Positions 37,820-46,055 of a stretch of 64,000 bases of DNA are shown piece after piece. Positions within the stretch are counted from its first letter, which is position 1. Each line of letters opens with the position of its first letter. Below the pieces are notes generated by a model. The model worked only from the letters and a program-made list of their open reading frames with translations. It did not search any database and was not told where the DNA came from. Location of the stretch: positions 167,931 through 231,930 of the forward strand of contig NZ_MDZC01000057.1 of assembly GCF_001816165.1 (NCBI RefSeq), in the 5' to 3' direction. Made by a program: the position numbers and the translations under genes. Source of the stretch: Hymenobacter glacialis (lineage in GTDB: Bacteria > Bacteroidota > Bacteroidia > Cytophagales > Hymenobacteraceae).

Positions 37820-40030
37820 CTAGTTGGCTACTTCACTAATGAATTTGATGCGCACCAGCCGCAACTCCTCCTCGCTGAATTCGTCGCCCAACTCCTTCAT
37901 GGCCACCGCAATGTTGTCGGTGCTGGCCGACATGAAGTAGTCGTAAATTTCCTCTTGGCGGTCTTCCTCCACCATTTCGTTGAGGTAGTAGCTAATGTTG
38001 AGGCGGGTGCCTGAATAGCAGATGTGCTCAATTTCCTCCATCAGCTCGCCCATGCCGATGCCTTTGGACGAGGCAATGTCCTCCAGCATCATCTTTTTGT
38101 CGATTTGCTGGATGATGTAGATTTTGATTTTTGAGCGGTTCACCGCCGACTTTACCACCACGTCTTCGGCGGTTTCAATGTCGTTGTCTTCCACGTATTT
38201 CTTGATGGCGGCCACGAACGGCGCGCCAAACTTCTGGGCCTTGCCCTGGCCCACGCCCGACACGTGCGTGAGGTCGTGCAGCGTGGTGGGGTAGGTGGTG
38301 GCCATCTCCTTCAGGCTGGGGTCCTGGAAGAGGACGTAGGGAGGCAGGTTTTTCTGCTTGGCTACCTGCTTGCGCAGCTCTTTGAGCTGCGTGAACAGGG
38401 CTTCGTCGTGCCCGGCGGCGTGCTGTACTTCCTCCTTTTCCTCGTCGGCCTTCTGCTCCTCGTCGAAGTTGTGGTCCTTGGTGAGGGTGATGGAGCGCGG
38501 GTCTTCAATAAAATCGATGCCCTTGTCGGTGATGCGCACCAAGCCCAGGCTGTCGATGTCCTTCTCCAGAAAGCCATTCAGCAGGCACTGGCGCAGTACC
38601 GAGTGCCAGAACTGCGCGTCGCCCAGTACCTTGCCCTGGCCGTACACCGGCAGGGCATTGTGGGCGTAGCTCTCGATGTGGGGGTTGCTCAGGCCCAGCA
38701 GCACCTGACCGATGTGCGTGAGGTTGAAGCGGGCTTCGGTTTGCACCACGGCGCGCAGGGCCAGGCCCACGGCGGCTTCGCCCTCAAACCGCTCCTTGGG
38801 GTGGCGGCAGTTGTCGCAGAAACCACAATCCGTGTTCAGTGTTTCGCCGAAGTAGTGCAGCAGCTGGCGCCGCCGGCACACCGACGACTCGGCGTAGTTC
38901 GTCATCTCGGCCAGCAGCTGGTGGGCGTTGTCGCGCTCCGTCACCGGCTTGTCTTTGCTGAATTTTTCCAGCTTCAGAATGTCGTCGTAGCTGTAGAACA
39001 TCAGGCAGTTGCCTTCCAGGCCATCGCGGCCGCCGCGGCCGGTTTCCTGGTAGTAGCCCTCAATGGATTTGGGCGCGTCGAAGTGAATCACGAAGCGCAC
39101 GTCGGGCTTATCGATGCCCATGCCGAAAGCAATGGTGGCCACAATCACGTCGCACTCCTCATTGAGGAAAGCGTCCTGGTTGTCGATGCGCACCTGCTGG
39201 TCCAGGCCGGCGTGGTAGGGGCGGGCGCGCACGTCGTTCACGCGCAGCAGCTCGGCTATTTCCTCCACTTTCTTGCGGCTGAGGCAGTAAATAATGCCGG
39301 CCTTGCCCTTGTGCAGCTTCACGTATTGAATGAGCTGCTTTTTGGTGTTGTGCTTGGCGCGTACCTCGTAGTAGAGGTTGGTGCGGTTGAAGCTGGTTTT
39401 GAAGACGCTGGCGTCGTCCATCTGCAGGTTCTTCTGGATGTCCAGCTGCACTTTGGGCGTGGCCGTGGCCGTGAGGGCAATGATGGGTACGTTGCCGCCC
39501 AGGTTATCGATAATGCCGCGAATCTTACGGTACTCGGGCCGGAAGTCGTGGCCCCACTCCGAAATGCAGTGGGCCTCGTCGATGGCTACGAAGCTGATGG
39601 TTGATTTCAGTAGAAACTCAATGGTGTCATCCTTGGTCAGGCTCTCGGGCGCCACGTACAGCAGCCGCACGTCGCCGCTGATAACGTCCCTCTTCACCCG
39701 GTTCATTTCCGTCTTGGTCAGCGTCGAATTATACACCTGCGCGTTCACCCCAAACGCTCCCAGCTGGTCTACCTGGTTTTTCATCAGGGCGATGAGGGGC
39801 GAAATGACAATGGCCGTGCCCGGCAGCACCAGCGCCGGCAGCTGGTAGCACAGGCTCTTGCCCGCGCCCGTAGGCATGATGACGAACGTGTTGTTTCCAA
39901 CCAGTATGTTCTGAATGACAGCTTCCTGCGTCCCCCGAAACTGGCCGAAGCCGAAAACCTCCTTTAGTGTGTGTTTTAAATCGGCAACGAAGGTTGGGGC
40001 TTCTTGGAGGGCTAGGGCAGCAGATGGCAT
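37820..40030 (-). CDS. recQ: ATP-dependent DNA helicase RecQ
   Basis: 736-aa 3'-5' DNA helicase. The helicase core is near residues 20-340: FRGTQEAVIQNIL, Walker A MPTGAGKSLCYQLPAL, DEAHCISEWGHDFRPEY, TATATPKV, and the motif VI region QETGRGGRDGLEGNC. The RecQ-Ct zinc cysteines CRRRQLLHYFGE and CGFCDNC follow, then the winged-helix region and an HRDC domain (ELRKQVAKQKNLPPYVLF) near residue 545. An additional C-terminal extension (about 90 aa) after HRDC is common in Bacteroidota. The stop lies in the terminal CTAG of the adjacent unit. Divergent from kdsD. Confidence 0.95.
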   Translation of the reverse strand: MPSAALALQEAPTFVADLKHTLKEVFGFGQFRGTQEAVIQNILVGNNTFVIMPTGAGKSLCYQLPALVLPGTAIVISPLIALMKNQVDQLGAFGVNAQVYNSTLTKTEMNRVKRDVISGDVRLLYVAPESLTKDDTIEFLLKSTISFVAIDEAHCISEWGHDFRPEYRKIRGIIDNLGGNVPIIALTATATPKVQLDIQKNLQMDDASVFKTSFNRTNLYYEVRAKHNTKKQLIQYVKLHKGKAGIIYCLSRKKVEEIAELLRVNDVRARPYHAGLDQQVRIDNQDAFLNEECDVIVATIAFGMGIDKPDVRFVIHFDAPKSIEGYYQETGRGGRDGLEGNCLMFYSYDDILKLEKFSKDKPVTERDNAHQLLAEMTNYAESSVCRRRQLLHYFGETLNTDCGFCDNCRHPKERFEGEAAVGLALRAVVQTEARFNLTHIGQVLLGLSNPHIESYAHNALPVYGQGKVLGDAQFWHSVLRQCLLNGFLEKDIDSLGLVRITDKGIDFIEDPRSITLTKDHNFDEEQKADEEKEEVQHAAGHDEALFTQLKELRKQVAKQKNLPPYVLFQDPSLKEMATTYPTTLHDLTHVSGVGQGKAQKFGAPFVAAIKKYVEDNDIETAEDVVVKSAVNRSKIKIYIIQQIDKKMMLEDIASSKGIGMGELMEEIEHICYSGTRLNISYYLNEMVEEDRQEEIYDYFMSASTDNIAVAMKELGDEFSEEELRLVRIKFISEVAN

Positions 40031-40355
40031 AAGACGTAAGCTCAGGTGGCTGGCGGGCAGATGGCCCGGTTCTTAACGAAGATAAGCACAGGCCTAGTTT
40101 TTCGACATAAAAAAATGTTGTTTTTCGTGAATTGTGGAAAATAATTTAGTCGCGTAAAATCGCCGGAATTCCGCCCAAGGGAAAGTAAAAGCTAGCTGAA
40201 TGGCCCCATTGCGGGGGCGTGCCAGTACTAGACGATTCTGAGACTGGCCGTCGCGCTTGGTCTGCTTTGTACCGATGTTGGGAGGCAGCGTGCGCGCTGG
40301 GAGTGGGGCTTAGGTTCTTTTCCGCAATTTTGTAGCTCCATTTTCTGCTTCGTCC
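40031..40355. other. Divergent promoter region between recQ and kdsD
   Basis: 325 bases without a supported gene. An AT-rich stretch at 40095-40150 probably holds the promoters. CAATTTTG at 40327-40334 is close to the TAnnTTTG pattern for kdsD but has one mismatch. Confidence 0.4.
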
Positions 40356-41375
40356 ATGCCCGCTTCCGCTCAATTTGCCGACTCCTCTCTTGCTGGCCTG
40401 GTCCCGGCTTCTGCCGATGTGCTCGCCATTGCCCGCCAGGTGCTGCACGCCGAAGCCGCCGCCCTGCACGACGTGGCCGATGCCCTCGCCGCCACACCCG
40501 ACTTTGTGCGCTGCGTGCAGGCTATTCTGCAGCTCAAGGGCCGCGTGGTGGTCACGGGTATTGGCAAAAGCGCCCACATTGCCGGCAAAATAGTGGCCAC
40601 GCTCAACAGCACCGGCACGCCGGCCCTGTTCATGCACGCCGCCGACGCCATTCACGGCGACTTGGGCATGATTCAGCCCGAGGATTTCGTAGTAGCCATC
40701 AGCAAGAGCGGCGATACGCCCGAAATCAAGGTGCTGGTGCCGCTGCTGCGCCGCAAGGGTGTGCCGCTGGCCGCGCTGGTGAGCAACGCCGACTCCTACC
40801 TCGGCCAGCAGGCCACCTACATTCTGCACGCCCCCGTAACGAAGGAGGCCTGCCCCAACAACCTGGCCCCCACCACCAGCACCACCGCGGCCCTGGCCCT
40901 GGGCGATGCCCTGGCCGTGTGCCTGCTTGAAAGCCGCCAGTTCTCGGCCGCCGACTTTGCCCGCCTGCACCCCGGCGGCACCCTTGGCAAGCGCCTTTAC
41001 CTGAAAGTAGGCGACCTGAGCCGCCAGAACCAGCGCCCCCAGGTACTGGCCGATTCCCCGCTTAAGGAGGTGCTGCTGGAAATATCCGGCAAGCGCCTGG
41101 GGGCCACGGCCGTGCTCGACGCCGCCGGCCAGCTCGCCGGCATCATCACCGACGGCGACCTACGCCGCATGCTCGGCAGCTTCTCTGATTTGGAAACGCT
41201 CCGGGCCCGTGACATCCTCACGCCCCACCCCGCCACCATCGACGTGGAAGACTTTGCCGCCGAAGCCCTGGCGCGGATGCAGCAGCGCAACATCACCCAG
41301 CTGGTGGTGACGGAAGAAGGCCGGTTTGCCGGCTTCATCCATCTGCACGACTTGCTGAGAGAAGGGCTGGTGTAG
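40356..41375 (+). CDS. kdsD: Arabinose-5-phosphate isomerase (KpsF/GutQ)
   Basis: 339-aa isomerase converting ribulose-5-phosphate to arabinose-5-phosphate for KDO and lipopolysaccharide synthesis. An N-terminal SIS domain carries VVVTGIGKSAHIAGKIVATL, TPALFMHAADAIHGDLG, AISKSGDTPEI and the family-specific APTTSTTAALALGDALAV, with FARLHPGGTLGKRL. Two CBS domains follow (TAVLDAAGQLAGIITDGDLRR and ITQLVVTEEGRFAGFIHLHDLL). Length and order are canonical. Followed after 84 bases by the mannose-1-phosphate guanylyltransferase gene, both serving surface-sugar synthesis. Confidence 0.94.
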   Translation: MPASAQFADSSLAGLVPASADVLAIARQVLHAEAAALHDVADALAATPDFVRCVQAILQLKGRVVVTGIGKSAHIAGKIVATLNSTGTPALFMHAADAIHGDLGMIQPEDFVVAISKSGDTPEIKVLVPLLRRKGVPLAALVSNADSYLGQQATYILHAPVTKEACPNNLAPTTSTTAALALGDALAVCLLESRQFSAADFARLHPGGTLGKRLYLKVGDLSRQNQRPQVLADSPLKEVLLEISGKRLGATAVLDAAGQLAGIITDGDLRRMLGSFSDLETLRARDILTPHPATIDVEDFAAEALARMQQRNITQLVVTEEGRFAGFIHLHDLLREGLV

Positions 41376-41459
41376 GGCATATGTTGCAGCGCAACCTCCG
41401 GGCAGCCGGCGGCCCACCGCTTTCGCCTGCGATTTGAGCCAGCGCTTACCTTTACCGCT

Positions 41460-42542
41460 ATGAATTCTACTTACCTCATTGTAATGGCCGGCGGTATTGG
41501 CAGCCGGTTCTGGCCCTTCAGCCGCACCCATCACCCCAAGCAGTTTCATGATGTACTGGGGGTAGGGCGGTCTATGCTTCAGCTTACCGTGGACCGGTTT
41601 GCCGGCGTTTGCCCGCCCGAAAACGTGTTTGTGGTCACAAACCGCGACTATACCGACTTGGTGCATGAGCACCTGCCCGAGCTACCGCTGGACCAGATTC
41701 TGGGCGAGCCCATTGGCCGGAACACGGCCCCGTGCATTGCCTACGCCAGCTACCGCATTGCCCAGCGCGACCCCCAGGCCACTATTATCGTGACTCCAGC
41801 CGACCACGCCGTGATGCGCGAAGACGAGTTCCGCCGCCTCATTGGCGTTGCCGTGGACGCCGCTCAGGCTAGCGACGTGCTCATTACGCTCGGCATTCAG
41901 CCCTCACGGCCCGACACTGGCTACGGCTACATTCAGTACATGGACGACCAGTCCTTGCCCGGCGGGCAGCTGCACAAGGTAAAAACCTTCACCGAAAAGC
42001 CGAATCTGGAACTAGCTCGGATGTTCGTCGAGAGCGGAGACTTTCTCTGGAATTCCGGCCTGTTTGTGTGGCGCGTCGAGGTTATCATTGCCGCCTTCCA
42101 TCACTACCTGAGCGACATTGCCGAGGTATTCGAAGAAGGCGCTGCCATGTTGGGTACGCCGCAGGAAGAAGCGTTTATCAGCCAGGCGTACTCGCGCTGC
42201 CGCAACATCAGCATTGACTATGGGGTGATGGAAAAGGCTGACAATGTGTACGTACTGCCCGCCGACTTCGGCTGGAGCGACGTGGGTACCTGGGACTCCC
42301 TGCACCGCATCGGCCAGCGCGACGAGAACGACAACGTGGTGAGCGGCGACGTGCTACTCTACGACACCAGCGGCTGCGTCATCAAAACACCTCCCGAGCG
42401 CCTCGTGGTAGTGCAGGGCCTGGAAGACTACATCGTGGCTGAGTACGACAACGTGCTGCTCATCTGCAAGCGCAGCGAGGAGCAGCGCGTGAAGGAGTTT
42501 GTGGCCGATGTGAAGGCGAAGAAGGGTGCGGGGTATAATTAA
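41460..42542 (+). CDS. manC: Mannose-1-phosphate guanylyltransferase
   Basis: 360-aa nucleotidyltransferase making GDP-mannose from mannose-1-phosphate and GTP. It has the signature VMAGGIGSRFWPFSR near residue 8, the PKQF motif, EPIGRNTAPCIAYA, TPADHAV, the FTEKPN motif and NSGLFVWRVE. The length is that of single-domain enzymes without the C-terminal isomerase cupin. TACCTTTA lies only 6 bases before the ATG and is a weak promoter candidate. A strong terminator follows at 42629. Confidence 0.92.
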   Translation: MNSTYLIVMAGGIGSRFWPFSRTHHPKQFHDVLGVGRSMLQLTVDRFAGVCPPENVFVVTNRDYTDLVHEHLPELPLDQILGEPIGRNTAPCIAYASYRIAQRDPQATIIVTPADHAVMREDEFRRLIGVAVDAAQASDVLITLGIQPSRPDTGYGYIQYMDDQSLPGGQLHKVKTFTEKPNLELARMFVESGDFLWNSGLFVWRVEVIIAAFHHYLSDIAEVFEEGAAMLGTPQEEAFISQAYSRCRNISIDYGVMEKADNVYVLPADFGWSDVGTWDSLHRIGQRDENDNVVSGDVLLYDTSGCVIKTPPERLVVVQGLEDYIVAEYDNVLLICKRSEEQRVKEFVADVKAKKGAGYN

Positions 42543-42628
42543 GGACGGTGCGGCTGGGGAACCTCACCTCTGCCGGGCACGGCCCCAGGCCCTCTCCAAA
42601 CGAGAGGGAAGCCTGACGATTCAATAAT

Positions 42629-42660
42629 AAAAAAAGCCTGCTGTTCAGCAGGCTTTTTTT
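42629..42660. terminator. Bidirectional intrinsic terminator
   Basis: AAAAAAAGCCTGCTG paired with CAGCAGGCTTTTTTT around a minimal loop, between convergent genes. Confidence 0.9.
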
Positions 42661-42679
42661 GTGGGCATTTTGGCGATGC

Positions 42680-42937
42680 CTATGCCTTCGGGGTTTTGTA
42701 AACGCTGAGCGAAATAGCTATAATTAAGCCGATTGAAGCGGATTTAAGGAAGAGTAATTGCTGGTCAAGCTGCTGGCCGCGTACCCGGACATTGGCAAGC
42801 TCCACCTGGGAGCCTCCGGTTGCAAGCAACTTCTTTTCGGCAAACTCAGCTTCGTATTTGTAGCTGATTCGGTTGTCGAACCAACCATAAAGACTCAAGA
42901 GGAAAAGGCCTGCCAGCAGCCAGCTCAGCTTTCTCAT
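42680..42937 (-). CDS. Small membrane protein downstream of rlmB-like gene
   Basis: 85-aa protein with an N-terminal helix (LSWLLAGLFLLSLYGWF), a polar middle of about 40 residues (YEAEFAEKKLLATGGSQVEL) and a C-terminal helix (SASIGLIIAISLSVY). No family recognised. The ATG overlaps the stop of the methyltransferase gene by 4 bases, so it is probably translated by coupling. It ends just before a terminator. Confidence 0.6.
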   Translation of the reverse strand: MRKLSWLLAGLFLLSLYGWFDNRISYKYEAEFAEKKLLATGGSQVELANVRVRGQQLDQQLLFLKSASIGLIIAISLSVYKTPKA

Positions 42938-43997
42938 TTGCCCGAAAAAACCCGCTGGCGGGCCACCTCAAACAGCATGATGCCGGCCGCTACGCTCACG
43001 TTCAGGCTCTGAATCTGGCCGCTCATGGGCACCTTGAGCTTCACGTCGGCCAAGTTCAGCAGGTCGGGCGAAATGCCGTCTTCTTCCGAGCCCATGAGCA
43101 CGGCTACTGGGCCGGTAAAATCTATTTCGGCGGCGCCCACGGCCTCGTCGGCTTTCTCGGTACAGGCCACCACGGTCACGCCGGACTGCTGCAGAAAGCG
43201 GATGGTTTCGTGCAGGTTATTCTCACGGCACACGGGCAGAATGTTCAGGGCGCCAGCCGACGTTTTCAGGGCGTCGCCGTTGATTTGGGCGGCGCCGCGG
43301 CTGGGCACCACAATGGCTTGCACGCCCAGACACTCCGCCGTGCGAGCAATGGCGCCGAAGTTGCGCACGTCGGTAATACGGTCCAGCAGCAGCAGAAACG
43401 GCACTTTGCCCTCTTCAAACAGGCCGGTCACAATGGTATCGAGCGGCGCGTAGTCGATGGGCGACACGAAAGCTACTGCGCCCTGGTGGTTTTTGCGGGT
43501 GAGGTTGTCGAGCTTTTCGCTGGGCACCAGCTGCACCTGGATTCCCGCTGCCCGGGCGGCGCCGAAATATCCGTCACGAGGCTGTTCTTGGTGCCGCGCA
43601 GCAGGAAGATTTTCTCCAGCGTACGGCCCGCGTTCAGCGCTTCCTGAATGGGGCGCAGGCCAAACAGCATGTCGATGCTGGCGGCCTGGGCCGGGCGGTT
43701 TTCGTAGCGGGGGCGGTCGTTGCCGCCGCGCTCGCCGCCTTCATTGCTGCGCTCGCGGTAGGGGGGGCGGCTTTCGCCGCGGTCCGAGCGGCCGGTGCGG
43801 TCGCCAGCGGCTTCGTCGCGGTTGTCGCTGCCGCCGCGGCCTTTGGGGCGGGCGGGGCGGTCGTCAAACTCGCTGCCGCGCTCGGGGCGGAACTGCTTGG
43901 GGGTGACGGGGCGGTTGTCGCCGTCGTAGAAGCGGCGGCCGGCTACCGGGCGCGCGGGACGTTCGGGCCGGTCAGGGCGGTCGGTGGGGTTCTCCAT
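42934..43997 (-). CDS. rlmB: TrmH/RlmB-family 23S rRNA 2'-O-methyltransferase with disordered N-terminal extension, frameshifted
   Basis: SpoU-family enzyme that 2'-O-methylates a guanosine of 23S rRNA. Residues 1-105 are a low-complexity Arg/Pro/Asp-rich tail (RPDRPERPARP-type). The substrate-binding domain starts at MLFGLRPIQEALNAGRTLEKIFL. Near 43559-43562 one base is missing; after the shift the frame continues with QLVPSEKLDNLTRKNHQG and the knotted domain: LLLDRITDVRNFGAIARTAE, AVLMGSEEDGIS and IQSLNVSVAAGIMLFE. It overlaps the upstream GWxTD gene by 55 bases and the downstream small gene by 4. If the break is real, the catalytic domain has no N-terminal domain. Confidence 0.87.
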
Positions 43998-45226
43998 TTT
44001 TCAACGGCGGCATACCAGAGCAATTCGTACTCGGGCCGGCGCACCAATTCGTAGTAATCAGGCGCAAAGGTACTAGGCCGGGGCCGGAAGGTGTAGGTGA
44101 TGGGCCCGCCGTTCACGCCGCCTTCGGAATAAAACCACCGTTCCTCGCCGTTAAACAGGCGCCGCACGCTGGGCGGCGGCCCCAGCACCACGTACAGCAG
44201 GCCCCGGTCGGTGAGCCAACCGGCCTTGTGGGCCGCAAACAGGCGGTTGGCAGCCGTCACGCGGCCGTAGTAGCGGCGTATCAACTCTTTGCCCAAGGTT
44301 TGGTTGCCCTGGGCAATGTCGAGCCAGAATTTATCCACGGCGCGCTTGGGGTCGGCCGCGTTGGTGAGGCGCTGGCGCTCCTCGCTGGTGGTGAGGTAGC
44401 GCAGCGGCTCAATCAGCTCGGCGGCGGTGGTCAGGGCTGGGTACTCATTTTCCGCCACCATTACCGCCAGCGGGCCCGCCCCGCCCACGCCCGCCCCGCC
44501 CACGCGCAGGCTGTACAAGCCGGGTTCATCCAGGCGCAACGGCTCGCCCGGGCGGGTAGTGGCAGAGTCCAGCACGGGCAGCACCGCCGGCCCACCGGAC
44601 GTGGCGTTGGGGCGGCTCATGGGCGGCAGGGCCGCCACGGGGTTCACAGCGTAGCGTTTCCAGCGCACGGGCTGGTAAAGGCCGTAGCGGTCCACCCCAA
44701 AAGCTTCGCCGGCCTGCACGTAGCGGCGCAGCAAAGGCCGGCCGAGGGAATCGATGAGCACAAACGGGCGCGTCAGGATGGCATCGGTCAGGCGCAGCCA
44801 GGCCGTGGTGGTGAGCTCCTGGTAGTCCTCTTTGGCATCGGCGGGGCTGGTGCGCAGCTCCAGCACGGACCCGCGCGGCAGGCGCGCCGCCGCCACGCAG
44901 AAGCTAAGCCGGGTGGCGTCCGCTTCGGGGCGCGGGTGCTGCTGGCGGCGCGGGATGCTGTCCTGCCACAGCGGCACCTTGGCTTCGTAGCTGGGCCACG
45001 CCGTGAGCTGCAGGGCGTGGCCGGGACCCAGCCGGGCAGGCGCGGGCAGCCGCAGGTAGAAGCGCAGGCTGTCGCCCTCGCGGCGCGTGTCCACTTCCAG
45101 GCGCGGGCCGTCGCGGTAGAGGCCCGCGTAGTCGAGGCGCGGGGCCGGGGGGGCGGGCTGAGATGTTGGCACCGCCGCTGTTAGTGCCAAACAGCCAATG
45201 ACGCAGTACCCAATTATTCGTTTCAT
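43943..45226 (-). CDS. GWxTD domain-containing protein
   Basis: 427-aa secreted protein with a signal peptide (residues 1-18, VIGCLALTAAVP). The name-giving motif GWLTDRGLLYVVLGPP is near residue 345, followed by ERWFYSEGG and YYELVRRPEYELLW. GWxTD proteins are common in Bacteroidota and their role is unsettled. The C-terminus reads into the start of the methyltransferase gene by 55 bases, an unusually long overlap. Together with the methyltransferase and the small membrane gene it forms a tight minus-strand unit. Confidence 0.85.
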   Translation of the reverse strand: MKRIIGYCVIGCLALTAAVPTSQPAPPAPRLDYAGLYRDGPRLEVDTRREGDSLRFYLRLPAPARLGPGHALQLTAWPSYEAKVPLWQDSIPRRQQHPRPEADATRLSFCVAAARLPRGSVLELRTSPADAKEDYQELTTTAWLRLTDAILTRPFVLIDSLGRPLLRRYVQAGEAFGVDRYGLYQPVRWKRYAVNPVAALPPMSRPNATSGGPAVLPVLDSATTRPGEPLRLDEPGLYSLRVGGAGVGGAGPLAVMVAENEYPALTTAAELIEPLRYLTTSEERQRLTNAADPKRAVDKFWLDIAQGNQTLGKELIRRYYGRVTAANRLFAAHKAGWLTDRGLLYVVLGPPPSVRRLFNGEERWFYSEGGVNGGPITYTFRPRPSTFAPDYYELVRRPEYELLWYAAVEKWRTPPTALTGPNVPRAR

Positions 45227-45290
45227 GGCGCTACGGGGATTGGTAAGTGCGCAAACGTAGCTACGTCATAGCCTGCCGAGTAGCTGGAAG

Positions 45291-45920
45291 TTAAAATAAA
45301 AAACCAAGCTGCAAATCGGAACCGGTGGTAACGTGCACATCTTGACCTCCCTTGTTGGGCCGTTGAAAATTGAGCGGGACCTGCCGACGACGTGTGAAAT
45401 CGAGCCCAGTGCTGCCACTGAGCAGCCACCGCTTTTTTCGCAGTTGATAGCCCACGCGGGTAGACAGAGGCACGTGCACTTGAATGTTGCTAACGTAGCC
45501 GTATGGGCTGTTGCGGTCTTCACTAAACTCCTCCGCTACCAGTTGCAGGCCTGCTCCCACAAACAAGCCCGCCCCAGCTTGGCGTCCCGGCCGCACTATG
45601 TACCGCAGCTGCGAAATGAGCAAGGCGCTGTTGTAGCGCCCCACGCTTTCTACCGTTTGTTGGTACTGGCCCGTGGCAGGGTCTAGTATCACGGTGTAAT
45701 GGGAAGTGTTGCGATGCACACCTCCGATGCCCAGCCGGGCACTGAAGCGGGCAGTCAGTTGCCGCTCATACGCCAGCCCCACGTAATGCCCACCCCCGCC
45801 GTACTCGGCACTGTGCACACCAACATACACGGCCCGTCGTAAGTCAGCAAGAGCAAGGGTATCGGGTGGAAAAAAGGTTTTTGACGCAAATAGCAAACTC
45901 GTGGTGAGCAATTGGAGCAT
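45291..45920 (-). CDS. Hypothetical outer-membrane beta-barrel protein
   Basis: 209-aa protein with repeated amphipathic strands (HYVGLAYERQLTARFSARLGIGG, RYIVRPGRQAGAGLFVGAGL, LSTRVGYQLRKKRWLLSGS) and a C-terminal LQLGFLF ending in Phe, the usual barrel-insertion signal. The N-terminus (MLQLLTTSLLFASKTFF) may act as a signal peptide but is not typical. No named family. It is separated by 64 bases from the GWxTD gene downstream. Confidence 0.6.
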   Translation of the reverse strand: MLQLLTTSLLFASKTFFPPDTLALADLRRAVYVGVHSAEYGGGGHYVGLAYERQLTARFSARLGIGGVHRNTSHYTVILDPATGQYQQTVESVGRYNSALLISQLRYIVRPGRQAGAGLFVGAGLQLVAEEFSEDRNSPYGYVSNIQVHVPLSTRVGYQLRKKRWLLSGSTGLDFTRRRQVPLNFQRPNKGGQDVHVTTGSDLQLGFLF

Positions 45921-45997
45921 AGCAGCAAAGTGACTTTAGAATGATTTTGCCAACGCAAAAAGTCGTTGTTATTGCTTGGCTGAAGTCAGAGCCAGCT

Positions 45998-46030
45998 AAA
46001 AAGGCCGGTTCGCACACTGCGAACGGCCTT
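45998..46030 (-). terminator. Intrinsic terminator of the DUF2723 gene
   Basis: Stem AAGGCC-GTTCGCA/TGCGAAC-GGCCTT with one bulged base and a CAC loop, followed on the minus strand by five T. It lies 26 bases past the stop. Confidence 0.7.
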
Positions 46031-46055
46031 GTAGGTTTCTCACGTTATCCGCCTA

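Larger units (their letters stand above)
37222..37823. mobile_element. 602-bp unit with 74-bp terminal inverted repeats around a GxxExxY gene
   Basis: The left end (37222-37295) and right end (37750-37823) are reverse complements at 73 of 74 positions. Each starts with CTAG, runs through four imperfect GCGGATT-type direct repeats, and ends in a GGACGGC/GCCGTCC hairpin followed by T-runs. The only gene inside encodes a GxxExxY protein. The stop codon of each flanking gene (bacilliredoxin at the left, recQ at the right) falls in the terminal CTAG. No transposase of a known family is present. Whether it moves is inference; the symmetric structure is seen directly. Confidence 0.65.

Noticed and set aside
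38264..39604. 446-aa plus-strand open frame
   Set aside because: Antisense shadow of recQ; no motif and implausible composition.
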